Shown here: positions 10,082-20,370 of the stretch, piece by piece | Numbering within the stretch: the stretch's first letter is position 1 | How the letters are laid out: the number at the start of each line of letters is the position of its first letter | Translations under genes and position numbers: made by a program | The notes under the pieces: model-generated | Told to the model about the DNA's origin: nothing | Seen by the model: the letters and a program-made list of their open reading frames with translations, nothing else | Database searches by the model: none | NCBI GenBank assembly: GCA_016223165.1 | Contig: JACRPO010000012.1 | Location: forward strand, 682,001-746,000 | Length of the DNA: 64,000 bases | Direction of reading: 5' to 3' | Source of the DNA: Burkholderiales bacterium | Lineage (GTDB): Bacteria > Pseudomonadota > Gammaproteobacteria > Burkholderiales > Burkholderiaceae_C

Positions 10082-11641
10082 TCAGGCGTGCCGCCGGCGC
10101 CGGTCCACCGCCTCCAGCTTGAGCAGCTGGCGGTACTTGGTGACCGTGCGTCGCGCCACCCTCAGGCCCTGCTGCGCGAGCTGGCGCGCGATCTCGGCGT
10201 CGGACAGCGGCGCGTGCGGGTTCTCGGTCTCGACGATGTCGCGGATGAGGCCGCGCACCGCCGTGCCCGAGAACGTCCTGCCGTTGGCGCTGACCATCGC
10301 GCGCGAGAAGAAGCGCTTGAGCTCGAACACGCCGGCCGGCGTGGCCAGGTACTTGTTGTTGGTGACGCGCGAGACGGTGGACTCGTGCACGCCCACCTCG
10401 TCGGCGATCTCGCGCAGGCCGAGCGGCTTCATGGCCATCTCGCCGTATTCGAGGAAATGCTGCTGCCGGCGCACGATGGCGCCGGCCACGTCGAGGATGG
10501 TGGCGAAACGCTGCTCGATGTTGCGCAGCGTCCAGCGCGCCTCGTGCAGGTGCTCGGCCATCTCGCCGTTGATCGCGCCGTTGCCGGCCGCGCCATGGCG
10601 CCGGAAGAGCTCGGCATAGACCTTGTTCAGCCGCACGCGCGGCACCACCGCCGGGTTGAGCTGCACGCCCCAGCGCCCGCGCGTCTTCCTGGCCACCACG
10701 TCGGGCACGACGTAGGCGATCTGCGCGCCGCCCAGTTGCCACCCGGGGTGGGGGTCGAGGCGGCGGATGCGGTCGCAGGCCGCCTCGACCTTCGCGGGTG
10801 CTTCGCCCAGCGCGCGGCTGAGGGCGGCGATGTCGCGCGCCGCCAGGGCCTGCAGGTGCTCGCCGACGATGGCACGCGCCAGCTCGCGCGTGGCCGCGCA
10901 GGCGATGGTCGGCAACTGCAGCAGCAGGCACTCGCCGACGCTGCGCGCGCCCACGCCCGCCGGATCGAGCGATTGCACGAGGTTCAGCGCCACGCGCATC
11001 TCGGGCAGCGTCGGTGGCGGCTCGAGGCCGGTCACGCCGAGCAGCTCCTCCAGCGGCGTGCGCAGGTAGCCGTCGTCGTCGAGCGACTCGACCACCGCGC
11101 GCGCCAGCAGCAGGTCGCGCTCGGAAAGCGGCAGCAGCTTCAGCTGGTTGTCCAGGTGGGCATTGAGCCGCGTCTCCACGGCCATCGTGTCCAGCGCCGA
11201 GGTCTCGCCGTCGTCGTCGTGCGCGCGGCCGCTGCCGCCCGCATCGGCCTGCCAGAGGTCGCGGTCGTCGCCCGCGGCGATGTAGTCGTCGGTCTCGGCG
11301 ATGGCGGCGATGCCGTCGCTTGCGCCGTTCAGGTCGGCGCTCGGATCGATGCCCAGGTCGGCACTCAGGTCGGCACTCAGGTCGGCGGTCCGGTCGCCGC
11401 TCAGGTCGCCGCTCAGGTTGCCGGTGAGCGTGGGCTCGAGCCCGCCAGCGGCGAACGTCGCGAGCGGCGGCTCGGCGTCGTCACCTTCTTCGCTTTCCAG
11501 AAAGGGGTTGCGGTCGAGCTTGTCGCGCAGCAGCGCCGCGAAGTCGAGAGAGGACATCTGCAGCAGCCGCACCGCGTGCTGCTGGCGGGGTGACAGGACG
11601 GCGCTTTGCCGCTGCTCGGTGCGCAGCTCGAGAGTTCCCAC
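10082..11641 (-). CDS. rpoN: RNA polymerase sigma-54 factor RpoN, 519 aa
   Basis: RpoN directs RNA polymerase to -24/-12 promoters and needs an AAA+ activator. Region I is glutamine/leucine-rich (residues 1-50, QQHAVRLLQMSSLDFAALL), followed by an acidic low-complexity region II, the core-binding region III, and the DNA-binding domain with the RpoN box ARRTVTKYR (about 496-504; A-to-T at one position of the usual ARRTVAKYR). Region II contains a 12-bp repeat tract (about residues 74-104). The start is a GTG with AGGAG seven bases upstream. It lies 163 bases upstream of an NtrC-type regulator, not beside lptB and hpf as in many proteobacteria, so the genome may hold a second copy. Confidence 0.95.
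   Translation of the reverse strand: MGTLELRTEQRQSAVLSPRQQHAVRLLQMSSLDFAALLRDKLDRNPFLESEEGDDAEPPLATFAAGGLEPTLTGNLSGDLSGDRTADLSADLSADLGIDPSADLNGASDGIAAIAETDDYIAAGDDRDLWQADAGGSGRAHDDDGETSALDTMAVETRLNAHLDNQLKLLPLSERDLLLARAVVESLDDDGYLRTPLEELLGVTGLEPPPTLPEMRVALNLVQSLDPAGVGARSVGECLLLQLPTIACAATRELARAIVGEHLQALAARDIAALSRALGEAPAKVEAACDRIRRLDPHPGWQLGGAQIAYVVPDVVARKTRGRWGVQLNPAVVPRVRLNKVYAELFRRHGAAGNGAINGEMAEHLHEARWTLRNIEQRFATILDVAGAIVRRQQHFLEYGEMAMKPLGLREIADEVGVHESTVSRVTNNKYLATPAGVFELKRFFSRAMVSANGRTFSGTAVRGLIRDIVETENPHAPLSDAEIARQLAQQGLRVARRTVTKYRQLLKLEAVDRRRRHA
11330..11421. repeat. 12-bp degenerate tandem repeat in rpoN region II
   Basis: Units close to CAGGTCGGCACT repeat about seven times. On the minus strand they encode an alternating acidic tract with DLSG and DLSA units in RpoN region II. 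This region is naturally variable and acidic, so the tract is probably tolerated. Confidence 0.85.
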
Positions 11642-12034
11642 GGGCCTTCTCCTGGCGGTGATTCGTCTGTGCCACGACGCGCCGGGCGGGCGCGGTCGCC
11701 GGTTTGGAGGCAGGTATTCCCGCCCTGCCGCTGCCCATGGCAGCAGCGTTGCCGCCCGCGCTCGGGGGTGAATTCACGGCAGCACCTCGTCCAAGGCTGT
11801 TGTGACGGGTGCAGTCTCGTGCGCCCGGGCACCCTGCGGCATCGGCTTGCACCGATTGCCGATGTAGGACGGCGCCTGTAAGGAAGTCGGCGCAACCCTG
11901 CCGCCCCCTCCCGCCACGCCCAGCGGCACCCTGCGTCCCGTCGCCGCCCTCCTCGGGCCGGGCGTCCCGGCCCGAAGGGGTGGCGGCATGCCGCTTGCCG
12001 GTCCGGTGGCGAAGGTGACAAAGGGGCCCACACC
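11642..12034. promoter_or_regulatory. 393-bp intergenic region between rpoN and a proline-rich gene
   Basis: I see no convincing gene here. The region separates divergent rpoN (minus) and the proline-rich/MlaE genes (plus). It holds the motif TGTAGGACGGCGCCTGTAA at 11863-11881, nearly identical to one at 4587-4605, about 170 bases before a start codon in both places. I found no sigma-54 -24/-12 element that fits the spacing rule, so autoregulation of rpoN by sigma-54 is not supported. Confidence 0.4.
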
Positions 12035-12328
12035 ATGCTCGAAGCTCACACCCCCGAACTGCCGCCGACCGCGCCGCCTCCGCCCACCCCTGCCGACCCG
12101 CCGAGAGTGCCCATCGGGGATCCGCCCGCCCCCCGGCCGCCCGTGCCGCAGGAGCCACCACCCGGTGCACTCGAACTATCGCCGGCGACACCCGGGCCGG
12201 TGGTCAGAGCCGTCAGAGCCGTCGGAGTGGCCGCAGTGGTCGGCCCGCCCGGCGTGCTCGAACGCAATGAGGACTGGCCGTGCCACGCATTGCCATCGCG
12301 GCCGCTTCGCCGCTCGGCGTTGCACTGA
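12035..12328 (+). CDS. Proline-rich small protein, 97 aa
   Basis: The first 50 residues are built from PP and PPP clusters (PPTAPPPPTPADPPR and similar), as in short proline-rich proteins that are common and uncharacterised in Burkholderiales. AAAGGGG lies about eight bases before the ATG, which supports translation. The C-terminal half loses this pattern and overlaps the next gene by 49 bases, so the true end is uncertain; part of it reads through a 9-bp repeat near 12208. No signal peptide is seen. Function unknown. Confidence 0.45.
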   Translation: MLEAHTPELPPTAPPPPTPADPPRVPIGDPPAPRPPVPQEPPPGALELSPATPGPVVRAVRAVGVAAVVGPPGVLERNEDWPCHALPSRPLRRSALH

Positions 12329-13449
12329 GCGCCGACAACGACCGCCTCGCACTGGAGGGCGCACTCGACCTGCGCTCGCTCGCCGAGGCCGCCGCGTTGT
12401 TCGAGCGGTGGCTCGACGAGTCGACGGGGCAGCCGGAGCGGCCACACGCCCACGCCCACGCTCACGCACGCGCCCGCGCCCTCGACCTGCGCCGATTGAG
12501 TGCGCTCGACACCTCCGGTGCGTTGCTGCTGTGCGGGCTGCGCGAGCGCGGCGTGCAGTTCCGCGGCGTGCGCCCCGAGCACCAGGCGCTGTTCGACCTG
12601 GTCGGCGGCCTCGCGCACGAGCCACTGCCGGCACCGAGGCCGGTGGCGCGCTGGCGGCAGCTCGTGCTCGATCTCGGCCGGGGCGCCGACGTGGCCTGGC
12701 ACGACGCCCGCGACGTCGCCAGCTTCATCGGCCGTTCGGTGCGCGCCATCGGCCAGGCCCTGCGGCATCCGCGCGAGTGGAGGGGGCCGTCGCTGTCGCG
12801 CCATGTCGCCGAGACCGGCATCAATGCGCTGCCGATCGTCGCCCTGATGGCGGTGATGATCAGCGTCGTCATCGGCTACCAGGGCGTGGCGCAGCTGCGC
12901 CCGCTCGGTGGCGAGGACTTCACGATCAACCTCGTCGCCGTCTCGGTGCTGCGCGAGATGGGCGTGCTGATCACCGCGATCATGGTCGCCGGCCGCTCGG
13001 GCTGCGCCTTCACCGCCGAGATCGGCGTCATGAAGGCGCGCGACGAGGTCGACGCGCTGCAGGCGATGGGCCTGGACGCGATGCAGCTGCTCGTCGTGCC
13101 GCGGCTCCTCGCGCTCGTGCTGACGCTGCCGCTCCTGACCTTCTTCGCCGATTTGATGGGCCTCGCCGGCGGCGGCCTGATCGCGCTCGTGCAGCTCGAC
13201 GTCGCGCCGCTGCAGTACCTGGACCGCGTGCGCACGGCGGTCGATGCTGGCGACCTCGCGGCCGGCCTCATCAAGGCACCGGTGTTCGCCTTCCTGATCG
13301 GCGTCATCGGCTGCATGCACGGCCTGCGCGTGCACGGTTCGGCCGAGAGCGTGGGCCGGGAGACGACACGCGCCGTCGTGAAGGCGATCTTCGTCGTCAT
13401 CGTGCTCGACGCGCTGTTCTCGGTGCTGTTCGAGAAGGCCGGGCTGTGA
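12280..13449 (+). CDS. MlaE-family ABC transporter permease with N-terminal STAS-like domain, 389 aa
   Basis: The C-terminal two thirds (about residues 165-389) are an MlaE/YrbE permease: MAVMISVVIGYQGVAQL, SVLREMGVLITAIMVAGRSG, EIGVMKARDEVDALQAMG, with about five membrane segments. The first 120 residues resemble a degenerate STAS domain (LRRLSALDTSGALLLCGL), a fusion known in this family where MlaB is attached to the permease. A histidine/alanine repeat (HAHAHAHARARA) at about residues 55-67 sits in that domain. Its stop overlaps the ATPase start by four bases. Together with the next two genes it should form an inner-membrane phospholipid transporter of the Mla/PqiB type. Direction of transport is not visible. 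Confidence 0.9.
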   Translation: MPRIAIAAASPLGVALSADNDRLALEGALDLRSLAEAAALFERWLDESTGQPERPHAHAHAHARARALDLRRLSALDTSGALLLCGLRERGVQFRGVRPEHQALFDLVGGLAHEPLPAPRPVARWRQLVLDLGRGADVAWHDARDVASFIGRSVRAIGQALRHPREWRGPSLSRHVAETGINALPIVALMAVMISVVIGYQGVAQLRPLGGEDFTINLVAVSVLREMGVLITAIMVAGRSGCAFTAEIGVMKARDEVDALQAMGLDAMQLLVVPRLLALVLTLPLLTFFADLMGLAGGGLIALVQLDVAPLQYLDRVRTAVDAGDLAAGLIKAPVFAFLIGVIGCMHGLRVHGSAESVGRETTRAVVKAIFVVIVLDALFSVLFEKAGL

Positions 13450-14231
13450 GCGCGAGCACCGAACGGCCGTTGATCCGGGCACGCGGCATCGTCAACCGCT
13501 TCGGTGCGCAGCGCGTGCACGACGGCATCGGCCTGGACATCGCGGCGGGCGAGATCGTCGGCATCGCCGGCGGCTCGGGCTCGGGCAAGTCGGTGCTGCT
13601 GAAGACACTGACCGGGCTGCACCGGCCCGATGCCGGCGAGGTGCTTCTCGAAGGACGGCCGGTCGATGCCATCGAGCGCTCGCGCAAGGCGTCGCTGTTC
13701 GGCGTGCTGTTCCAGCAGGGGGCGCTCTTCTCGTCGCTGACCCTGGCGCAGAACGTCATGCTGCCGCTGCGCGAGCACACCGACCTGCCCGACGCGCTGC
13801 AGCAGAGGATCGCGGCGATGAAGCTCGAGCTGGCGGGCCTGCCGGCCGCCAGCGGCGCCAAGGTGCCGGCCGAGCTGTCGGGCGGCATGGTCAAGCGCGC
13901 CGCGCTGGCGCGCGCGTTGGCGCTCGACCCGCGCATCCTGTTCCTCGACGAGCCGACCGCCAACCTCGACCCGCCGACGGCGGCCGGCATCGACGCCTTG
14001 ATCGAGCAGCTCAACCGCGGCCTCGGCATCACCGTGGTCGTCGTCACGCACGACCTCGACACGCTCGTCGACGTCTGCCACCGCGTGGCGGTGCTGCACG
14101 ACGGCCGCGTCGTCGTCGACACGGTCGCCGCGCTGATGCATTCGGAGCAGCCGTGGCTCCGCGAGCTCCTGCACCGACCGCGCGCGCACGACGCAGCGAC
14201 AGCAAGGAGGGCAGCCCATGGAATCGGATAG
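13446..14231 (+). CDS. MlaF-like ABC transporter ATP-binding protein, 261 aa
   Basis: The protein has Walker A GGSGSGKS (about residues 38-45), the Q-loop FQQGALFSSL typical of MlaF, the signature LSGGMVKRAALARAL, Walker B ILFLDEP and the H-loop VVVTHD. It hydrolyses ATP for the adjacent MlaE-type permease at the inner face of the membrane. The start is the GTG whose last bases form the permease stop (GTGA), so the two are translationally coupled. The C-terminal 20 residues run over the start of the MCE gene by 14 bases. Confidence 0.93.
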   Translation: MSASTERPLIRARGIVNRFGAQRVHDGIGLDIAAGEIVGIAGGSGSGKSVLLKTLTGLHRPDAGEVLLEGRPVDAIERSRKASLFGVLFQQGALFSSLTLAQNVMLPLREHTDLPDALQQRIAAMKLELAGLPAASGAKVPAELSGGMVKRAALARALALDPRILFLDEPTANLDPPTAAGIDALIEQLNRGLGITVVVVTHDLDTLVDVCHRVAVLHDGRVVVDTVAALMHSEQPWLRELLHRPRAHDAATARRAAHGIG

Positions 14232-14856
14232 GCGCTACTTCCTCGAAGGCCTGTTCGTCATCGGCCTCGCGCTCGCGACGGCACTGTTCTTCGTCTGGCT
14301 CGCCGGCGCCGGGCACCGCAACGACGTCATCTACCGCATCCACTTCGTCGAATCGGTGAGCGGCCTGTCGCTCGGAGATTCGGTGAAGTACCACGGTGTC
14401 GATGTCGGCACCGTCGAGGCGATGGCGCTCGACGCGGCCGATCCGCGCCGCGTGCGCGTCGACGTCAAGCTGCGCGGGGAAGCGCCGGTCAAGATCAACA
14501 CCCGGGCCAGCCTGCACCTGAAGGGACTGACCGGCATCGTCTTCATCGAGCTGCACGGCGGCACGCCGGGCGCGCCGGCGCTGCGGGCCGGCACGCCGAG
14601 CGGGCAGGTCCCCGAGATCGTCGCGGAGAAGAGCACGCTGTCGAGCGTGCTCGACCAGCTGCCCGAGGTGATCGAGCGTTTGTCGGCGCTCGAAGAGCGG
14701 GCGGACAAGGTGCTCGGCGAGGTCACCGGCGTGACGAAGGAGGTGAAGGAAGACCCCTCGGTGCTGATCTGGGGGCCGAAGGACAAGGCGAAGGGCAAGG
14801 GGCGGGAGGACAGCAATGCCGCCCGCAGGTCCACGCCGCGAAGCGGCCCCCCTTGA
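14218..14856 (+). CDS. MlaD-like MCE-domain protein, 212 aa
   Basis: One N-terminal membrane anchor (about residues 10-30) is followed by a single MCE domain (about 38-115: YRIHFVESVSGLSLGDSVKYHGVDVGTV and KGLTGIVFIEL), the periplasmic lipid-binding ring of Mla-type transporters. A helical region (SVLDQLPEVIERLSALEERADKVL) and a basic tail follow. AAGGAGG lies upstream of the ATG inside the ATPase gene. Related three-gene sets usually end with an ABC-type lipoprotein (PqiC-like); none follows here, and a 9-bp repeat starts 18 bases after the stop. The tail (KGKGREDSNAARRSTPRSGPP) looks unconserved. Confidence 0.9.
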   Translation: MESDRRYFLEGLFVIGLALATALFFVWLAGAGHRNDVIYRIHFVESVSGLSLGDSVKYHGVDVGTVEAMALDAADPRRVRVDVKLRGEAPVKINTRASLHLKGLTGIVFIELHGGTPGAPALRAGTPSGQVPEIVAEKSTLSSVLDQLPEVIERLSALEERADKVLGEVTGVTKEVKEDPSVLIWGPKDKAKGKGREDSNAARRSTPRSGPP

Positions 14857-14874
14857 GCCCGCCCCGAGTTGCAC

Positions 14875-14919
14875 ATGAGCGCCGTGAGCGCCGTGAGCGC
14901 CATGAGCGCCATGAGCGCC
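14875..14919. repeat. 9-bp tandem repeat, five copies, after the MCE gene
   Basis: Five perfect or near-perfect copies of (A/G)TGAGCGCC. Each unit contains an overlapping start and stop (ATGA or GTGA). The array lies just after the MCE gene stop, where a lipoprotein gene is expected in related operons. No ribosome binding site or real frame accompanies it. Confidence 0.8.
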
Positions 14920-15089
14920 CCATGAGCACCCGATAAGCCTCACATCGCGCGGCGGCATGGCCAAGAAAGCGAAGTGCTCCTACGTCCTGCCCCGGGTTTT
15001 GCCGACGGCGCCAGCCGGCACGGGCTGCTAGCTTTGCTGCATCGCCTGCCATCAGGGACGACGAACCATCACGCTCCAAGGAGGGCATC

Positions 15090-15407
15090 ATGCACGCGCC
15101 CCTCGCTCCCGCGGTTCTCGCTTCGGTTCTCGCTTCGGTTTTCGCTCTTGCGGCGTCTGTCCCCTTCCCCGCCGCCGCTGCGCCCATCCTCGTGGCGCGC
15201 GCACCGGACGGGACGTCGATCACGCTCACCGACGAAGTGGGGCCCTGCGAGGGGGCGGCAAAGAAAGCAGTCTGGACGAGCCCGGACGCCAAGCGCAAGG
15301 TCGTGGGCTGCTACGTCCTCACCGATCGCGGCGCGTTCGTGTCGTTCCTGGACGCCGACCGCATGGACATCCCGCTGCAGGTGCTGGCGAAGCCGACAGG
15401 GGCCTAG
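15090..15407 (+). CDS. Exported small hypothetical protein, 105 aa
   Basis: A signal peptide (about residues 1-30, ending AAAAP) precedes a small mature domain of about 75 residues with two cysteines (EVGPCEG and VGCYVLT) that could form a disulfide. The motif KRKVVGCYVLTDRGAFVSFLDADRMDIPLQVLAKP is a plausible compact beta fold. AAGGAGG lies five bases before the ATG. The hydrophobic core of the signal peptide is encoded by a 12-bp repeat (GGTTCTCGCTTC, about 15113-15151), giving LASV units. No function can be assigned. Confidence 0.65.
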   Translation: MHAPLAPAVLASVLASVFALAASVPFPAAAAPILVARAPDGTSITLTDEVGPCEGAAKKAVWTSPDAKRKVVGCYVLTDRGAFVSFLDADRMDIPLQVLAKPTGA

Positions 15408-15424
15408 AAGCCGGGCCCGGGCGC

Positions 15425-15515
15425 TGGCGGAAAGGGAGGGATTCGAACCCTCGGTACGGTAAAACCGTACACCGGATTTCGAGTCCGGCGCATTCGACCA
15501 CTCTGCCACCTTTCC
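15425..15515 (-). tRNA. tRNA-Ser(CGA), CCA encoded
   Basis: The minus strand folds as a class II tRNA: acceptor GGAAAGG paired with CCTTTCC, anticodon loop CTCGAAA with anticodon CGA, a long variable arm (GTACGG paired with CCGTAC), the T-loop GGTTCGAATCC, and an encoded GCCA end. The CGA anticodon reads UCG, a frequent codon in this GC-rich genome. Confidence 0.97.
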
Positions 15516-15620
15516 TGGACCACACCCGCTTGCGCGGGGCCCCGGGGTCGTCGGGGAGGCGCATTGTAGGGGCGCCGCCGCACCCCCCGGCAACCCCGCG
15601 CAGCCCCTTTGCGGCGCCCT

Positions 15621-16483
15621 TCAGGCTTGCGTGTGCAGCGTCAAGCCGCGCAGCGGGGAATCCGACAGGCGCGTGCTCCAGCGCTGGCCCGGAACGAGCG
15701 GCCAAGCGTCGGTGATGGTGCCGGTGGTGACGCAATCGCCGGCCCGGATGGACCAATGCGGCGTCGTGCGAGCCATCGCATCGACCATCGCCTGCAACGC
15801 CTGCAGCGGCCCGTCGAGCACGATGGCGCCCTGGCCGCGGTCCTTGACCTCGCCGTCGCATGAGAGCTCCACCTGCAGCGCGGCAAGATCGGCGGCCAGG
15901 CCGGCACCGCCGGCCGGCCAATCGCGCAGGGGCACGCGCGGGCCTACGCGCAGGCGGCCGTGCAGCGCGAAGTCGGCAGCCGTGTCCGGTGCCGTGAAAC
16001 GCCAGCCCTCGAAGTGCGTGTGCACGACCTCGAAGCCGTGCGCCACCCACTCGACGCAGGCGCGCAGTTCGTCCAGCGTCATGCCCGGGCGCGGCGTCTG
16101 CGCCAGGCCGAAGACCACTTCGGGCTCCAGGCGCGGCTGGCTCAGGCCGGCCAGCGAGAGGCGGCATTCGGCGCCGGCGAGCAGCTCGGTCGTCGTGTCC
16201 CACACCGGCGCCCACATCGGCTCGCAGACACCGTAGCGCTCCCAGATGCCGCGGTTGGTGAAGCCGATCTTCCAGCCCACGGTGCGCTCGCCGCGCGCCA
16301 CGCGCATCTGGCGCAGGCGCTCGGAAACGGCGTAGGCCGTGGCCGTGTCGATGCCGCCCGCGGCCGCCGAGGGCAGCGGCACGCATCGTGCCGAGTCCCA
16401 GGCCGCCAGCAGGGAGGCCGCCAGCCGCTCGACCTCCGTCACGCGTTCGGCCGTCGGCCCAGGCGTCTTGCTGCCGTCGCCGC

Positions 16484-16487
<4 letters not shown>
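15621..16487 (-). CDS. 2-keto-4-pentenoate hydratase-like protein (FAH/MhpD superfamily), 288 aa
   Basis: The sequence fits the hydratase/decarboxylase branch of the fumarylacetoacetate hydrolase fold: GWKIGFTNRGIWERYGVCEPMWAPVW near the N-terminus, then LEPEVVFGL with the metal-binding acidic residues, then a C-terminal GDCVTTGTITDAWPLVPGQRW. Relatives add water to 2-hydroxypenta-2,4-dienoate in meta-cleavage of aromatics; the exact substrate is not visible here. The ATG overlaps the serS stop by four bases (ATGA), so it is co-translated with serS. No other aromatic-degradation gene is next to it, which leaves its role open. Confidence 0.82.
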
Positions 16488-17833
<1,346 letters not shown>

Positions 17834-18004
17834 GGGAGTCTTTCGATCGATGGTGAGTCGAGGGTTTCGATGGGAACGACGTGATGTGGCATCGGCGCCG
17901 GTCGAGCCTGGTCGGGTCCGGTCGGCTCAATTCGGCCGGAGCATCGTCTGCGGTGGGCCCTGTACCGCCTGGCGGCGCGGCCTGGCACGACGGTCAGGGT
18001 CCGG

Positions 18005-18991
18005 TCAAGATCGCGACGCAGCCACTTCGCTCATGCTGCGATCGCCCAGCCCGCGCGGCAGCGGGAAGTGCACGTCCTCGCTGACGCCGCTCATGTGCCG
18101 CACCGAGACCGCGCCGAGCTCGCGCAGGCGAGCAATGACCTGCTGCACGAGGATATCCGGGGCCGAGGCGCCGGCCGTGAGGCCGACGCGCGCGCCGCGG
18201 TCCAGGCGCTCGAACCAGGCGCTCTGCAGATCGTCGGCGCTGTCGACCATGTAGGCCGGCGTGCCCAGGCGGCCGGCCAGCTCGCGCAGGCGGTTGCTGT
18301 TGCTGCTCGTCGGGCTGCCGACCACCACCACCACGTCGACCGCCGGCGCAAGCACCTTCACGGCGTCCTGGCGGTTCTGCGTCGCATAGCAGATGTCCTG
18401 CTTCTTCGGCTCGCGCACGCGGGGGAAGCGCGCCTTCACCGCGGCCAGGATCTCGGCCGCGTCGTCCACCGAGAGCGTCGTCTGCGTCACCACCGCGAGC
18501 TTGTCGCCGCGCGGCGCCACGCGCGCCACGTCGGCCACTTCTTCGACGAGGTAGATGCCCTTGGAGAGCTGGCCCATCGTGCCTTCGACCTCGGGGTGGC
18601 CCTTGTGGCCGATCATCACGAACTCGTAGCCTTCCTTCGCGAGCTTGGCCACCTCGACGTGCACCTTGGTCACGAGCGGGCAGGTGGCGTCGAAGACCTG
18701 GAAGCCGCGCTGCGCGGCCTCGCTGCGCACGGCCTTGCTCACGCCGTGCGCGCTGAAGACGAGGGTGGCCCCGGCGGGCACCTCGTCCAGGTCCTCGATG
18801 AAGATGGCACCCTTGGCCTTCAGGTCGTTGACCACGTAGGTGTTGTGCACGATCTCGTGGCGCACGTAGATCGGCGCGCCGAAGCGCTTGAGGGCGCGCT
18901 CGACGATCTCGATGGCGCGGTCGACGCCGGCACAGAAGCCGCGCGGCTCGGCCAGCACGACTTCGCCGATCGGGCCCGTGGCGGCGCTCAC
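18005..18991 (-). CDS. ispH: 4-hydroxy-3-methylbut-2-enyl diphosphate reductase IspH, 328 aa
   Basis: IspH makes IPP and DMAPP from HMBPP in the last step of the MEP isoprenoid pathway, using a [4Fe-4S] cluster. Cluster and active-site motifs are visible: EPRGFCAGVDRAIEIVE near the N-terminus, VHNTYVVNDLKAKGAIF, FDATCPLVTKVH, QTTLSVDDAAEI, CYATQNRQDAV and GSPTSSNSNRL. The start is a GTG overlapping the stop of the fkpB-type gene by four bases (GTGA), so both are translated together. The length is normal for the family. Confidence 0.97.
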   Translation of the reverse strand: MSAATGPIGEVVLAEPRGFCAGVDRAIEIVERALKRFGAPIYVRHEIVHNTYVVNDLKAKGAIFIEDLDEVPAGATLVFSAHGVSKAVRSEAAQRGFQVFDATCPLVTKVHVEVAKLAKEGYEFVMIGHKGHPEVEGTMGQLSKGIYLVEEVADVARVAPRGDKLAVVTQTTLSVDDAAEILAAVKARFPRVREPKKQDICYATQNRQDAVKVLAPAVDVVVVVGSPTSSNSNRLRELAGRLGTPAYMVDSADDLQSAWFERLDRGARVGLTAGASAPDILVQQVIARLRELGAVSVRHMSGVSEDVHFPLPRGLGDRSMSEVAASRS

Positions 18992-19440
18992 AACACCCCC
19001 AGCAGCTTGACGTCGAAGCGCACGGCCTGCCCCGCGAGGGGGTGGTTGAAGTCGAACAGCAGCCAGTCGGGCCCGCACTCGCGCACGACGCCGGCGTAGC
19101 GGCCCTGGCCGTCGGGGGTGGGGAACTCGACGACATCGCCGACGACGTAGTCGGCGTCGGGGTCGCCGAGATCGCGCAGCAGCGCGAGCTTCACGCGCTG
19201 CACGAGCTCGGGGTTGCGCTCGCCGAACGCGGCGCCGGCGGGCAGCTCGAAGCTCGCCGCCGCGCCCTCCTCCAGGCCGAGCAGATGGGCCTCGATGGCC
19301 GGCGCGAGCTGGCCGGCGCCGAGCGAGAGCGTCGCCGGCTTGTCGGCGAAGGTGTCCACCACCGGCTGGCCATCGGGCCCGGCGAGGCGGTAGTGCAGGG
19401 TCAGGAACGACCCCGGTTCGACACGTTGCGGGTGGGCCAT
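18988..19440 (-). CDS. fkpB: FKBP-type peptidyl-prolyl isomerase, SlyD/FkpB-like, 150 aa
   Basis: This is a short FKBP with an inserted-in-flap domain: HYRLAGPDGQPVVDTFADKPATLSLGAGQLAPAIEAHLLGLEEGAAASFELPAGAAFGERNPEL, then FNHPLAG near the C-terminus, the mark of SlyD/FkpB proteins. It catalyses proline isomerisation and acts as a chaperone. The fkpB-ispH order is widely conserved in proteobacteria, which supports the symbol. The ATG has no strong ribosome binding site. Confidence 0.9.
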   Translation of the reverse strand: MAHPQRVEPGSFLTLHYRLAGPDGQPVVDTFADKPATLSLGAGQLAPAIEAHLLGLEEGAAASFELPAGAAFGERNPELVQRVKLALLRDLGDPDADYVVGDVVEFPTPDGQGRYAGVVRECGPDWLLFDFNHPLAGQAVRFDVKLLGVL

Positions 19441-19673
19441 CGAAAGGGGGTGCGAGGGTGCGCGGCGGGCCGGCTTCCGAGGGCCGCCGGGATGGGGTGT
19501 TCCGGCGCGCCGACGAGGCGTGGGCCTCACATAGACTGGCGCGGATTCTAGCGAGGGGGGCGGTGAGCGCCCTTGGGGCGCCGGGCACTTCCCCTCTGCG
19601 TTCTCGTCACGTTCCCCGTCGCGTTCCCCCGTCACGGTCCGCCGCCACGTTCCCCTCCGGTCCCCCTCCCCAC

Positions 19674-20363
19674 ATGCTCAAGCAGATCCCCGTCGAGGAG
19701 CGCCCGCGCGAGAAGCTGCTCGCGCGCGGCAGCCAGGCGCTCGCCGACCCCGAGCTGCTGGCGCTGCTGCTGCGCACGGGCTCGCGTGGCGTCGGCGTGC
19801 TCGAGCTCGCCCGCCAGGTGCTCGAGCAGTGCCAGGGCTTCGCCGGGCTGCTCGGCGCGACGCCGCAGCGCCTCGCCTCGCTCAAGGCGTTGAAAGGGAT
19901 CAAGGGGCTGGGGCCGGCCAAGCGCGCCGAGCTGCTGGCGGTGATGGAGATCGCGCGGCGCGCCCTCGCGCAGCCGCTGGCCGCGGCGCCGGTGTTCGAC
20001 TCGCCGGCCCGGCTCAAGGACTACGTGGCGCTGCATCTCGGCGGCCTCGAGCGCGAGGTGTTCGCCGTCGTCTTTCTCGACAACCAGCACCGGCTGGTGG
20101 CCATGGAGCACCTGTTTCACGGCACGATCAACCAGACCGGCGTGCACCCGCGCGAAGTGGTGCGCCGCGCCATCGAGCTCAATGCCGCGGCGGTGGTGCT
20201 GGCGCACAACCATCCTTCCGGCCTTGCCGAGCCCTCGCGCGCCGACGAGTTCGTCACGCAGTCGCTGAAGTCGGCGCTGCAGCTCGTGGACGTGCGCGTG
20301 CTCGACCACCTGGTGGTCGGGCGCGGGCAGGTGGTGTCGTTTGCCGAGCGGGGCCTGCTGTGA
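19674..20363 (+). CDS. radC: RadC/YeeS-family JAMM-domain protein, 229 aa
   Basis: The protein starts KQIPVEERPREKLLARG, has a helix-hairpin-helix-like region (LKALKGIKGLGPAKRAELLAVMEIARR, about residues 75-101) and a C-terminal JAMM/MPN domain with AHNHPSG and the later Asp (SRADEFVTQSLKSAL). RadC was once linked to DNA repair but its biochemical role remains unsettled. It is divergent from fkpB. A 60-bp repeat begins seven bases after its stop and leads into the Smr gene. Confidence 0.92.
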   Translation: MLKQIPVEERPREKLLARGSQALADPELLALLLRTGSRGVGVLELARQVLEQCQGFAGLLGATPQRLASLKALKGIKGLGPAKRAELLAVMEIARRALAQPLAAAPVFDSPARLKDYVALHLGGLEREVFAVVFLDNQHRLVAMEHLFHGTINQTGVHPREVVRRAIELNAAAVVLAHNHPSGLAEPSRADEFVTQSLKSALQLVDVRVLDHLVVGRGQVVSFAERGLL

Positions 20364-20370
20364 GCCGCCG

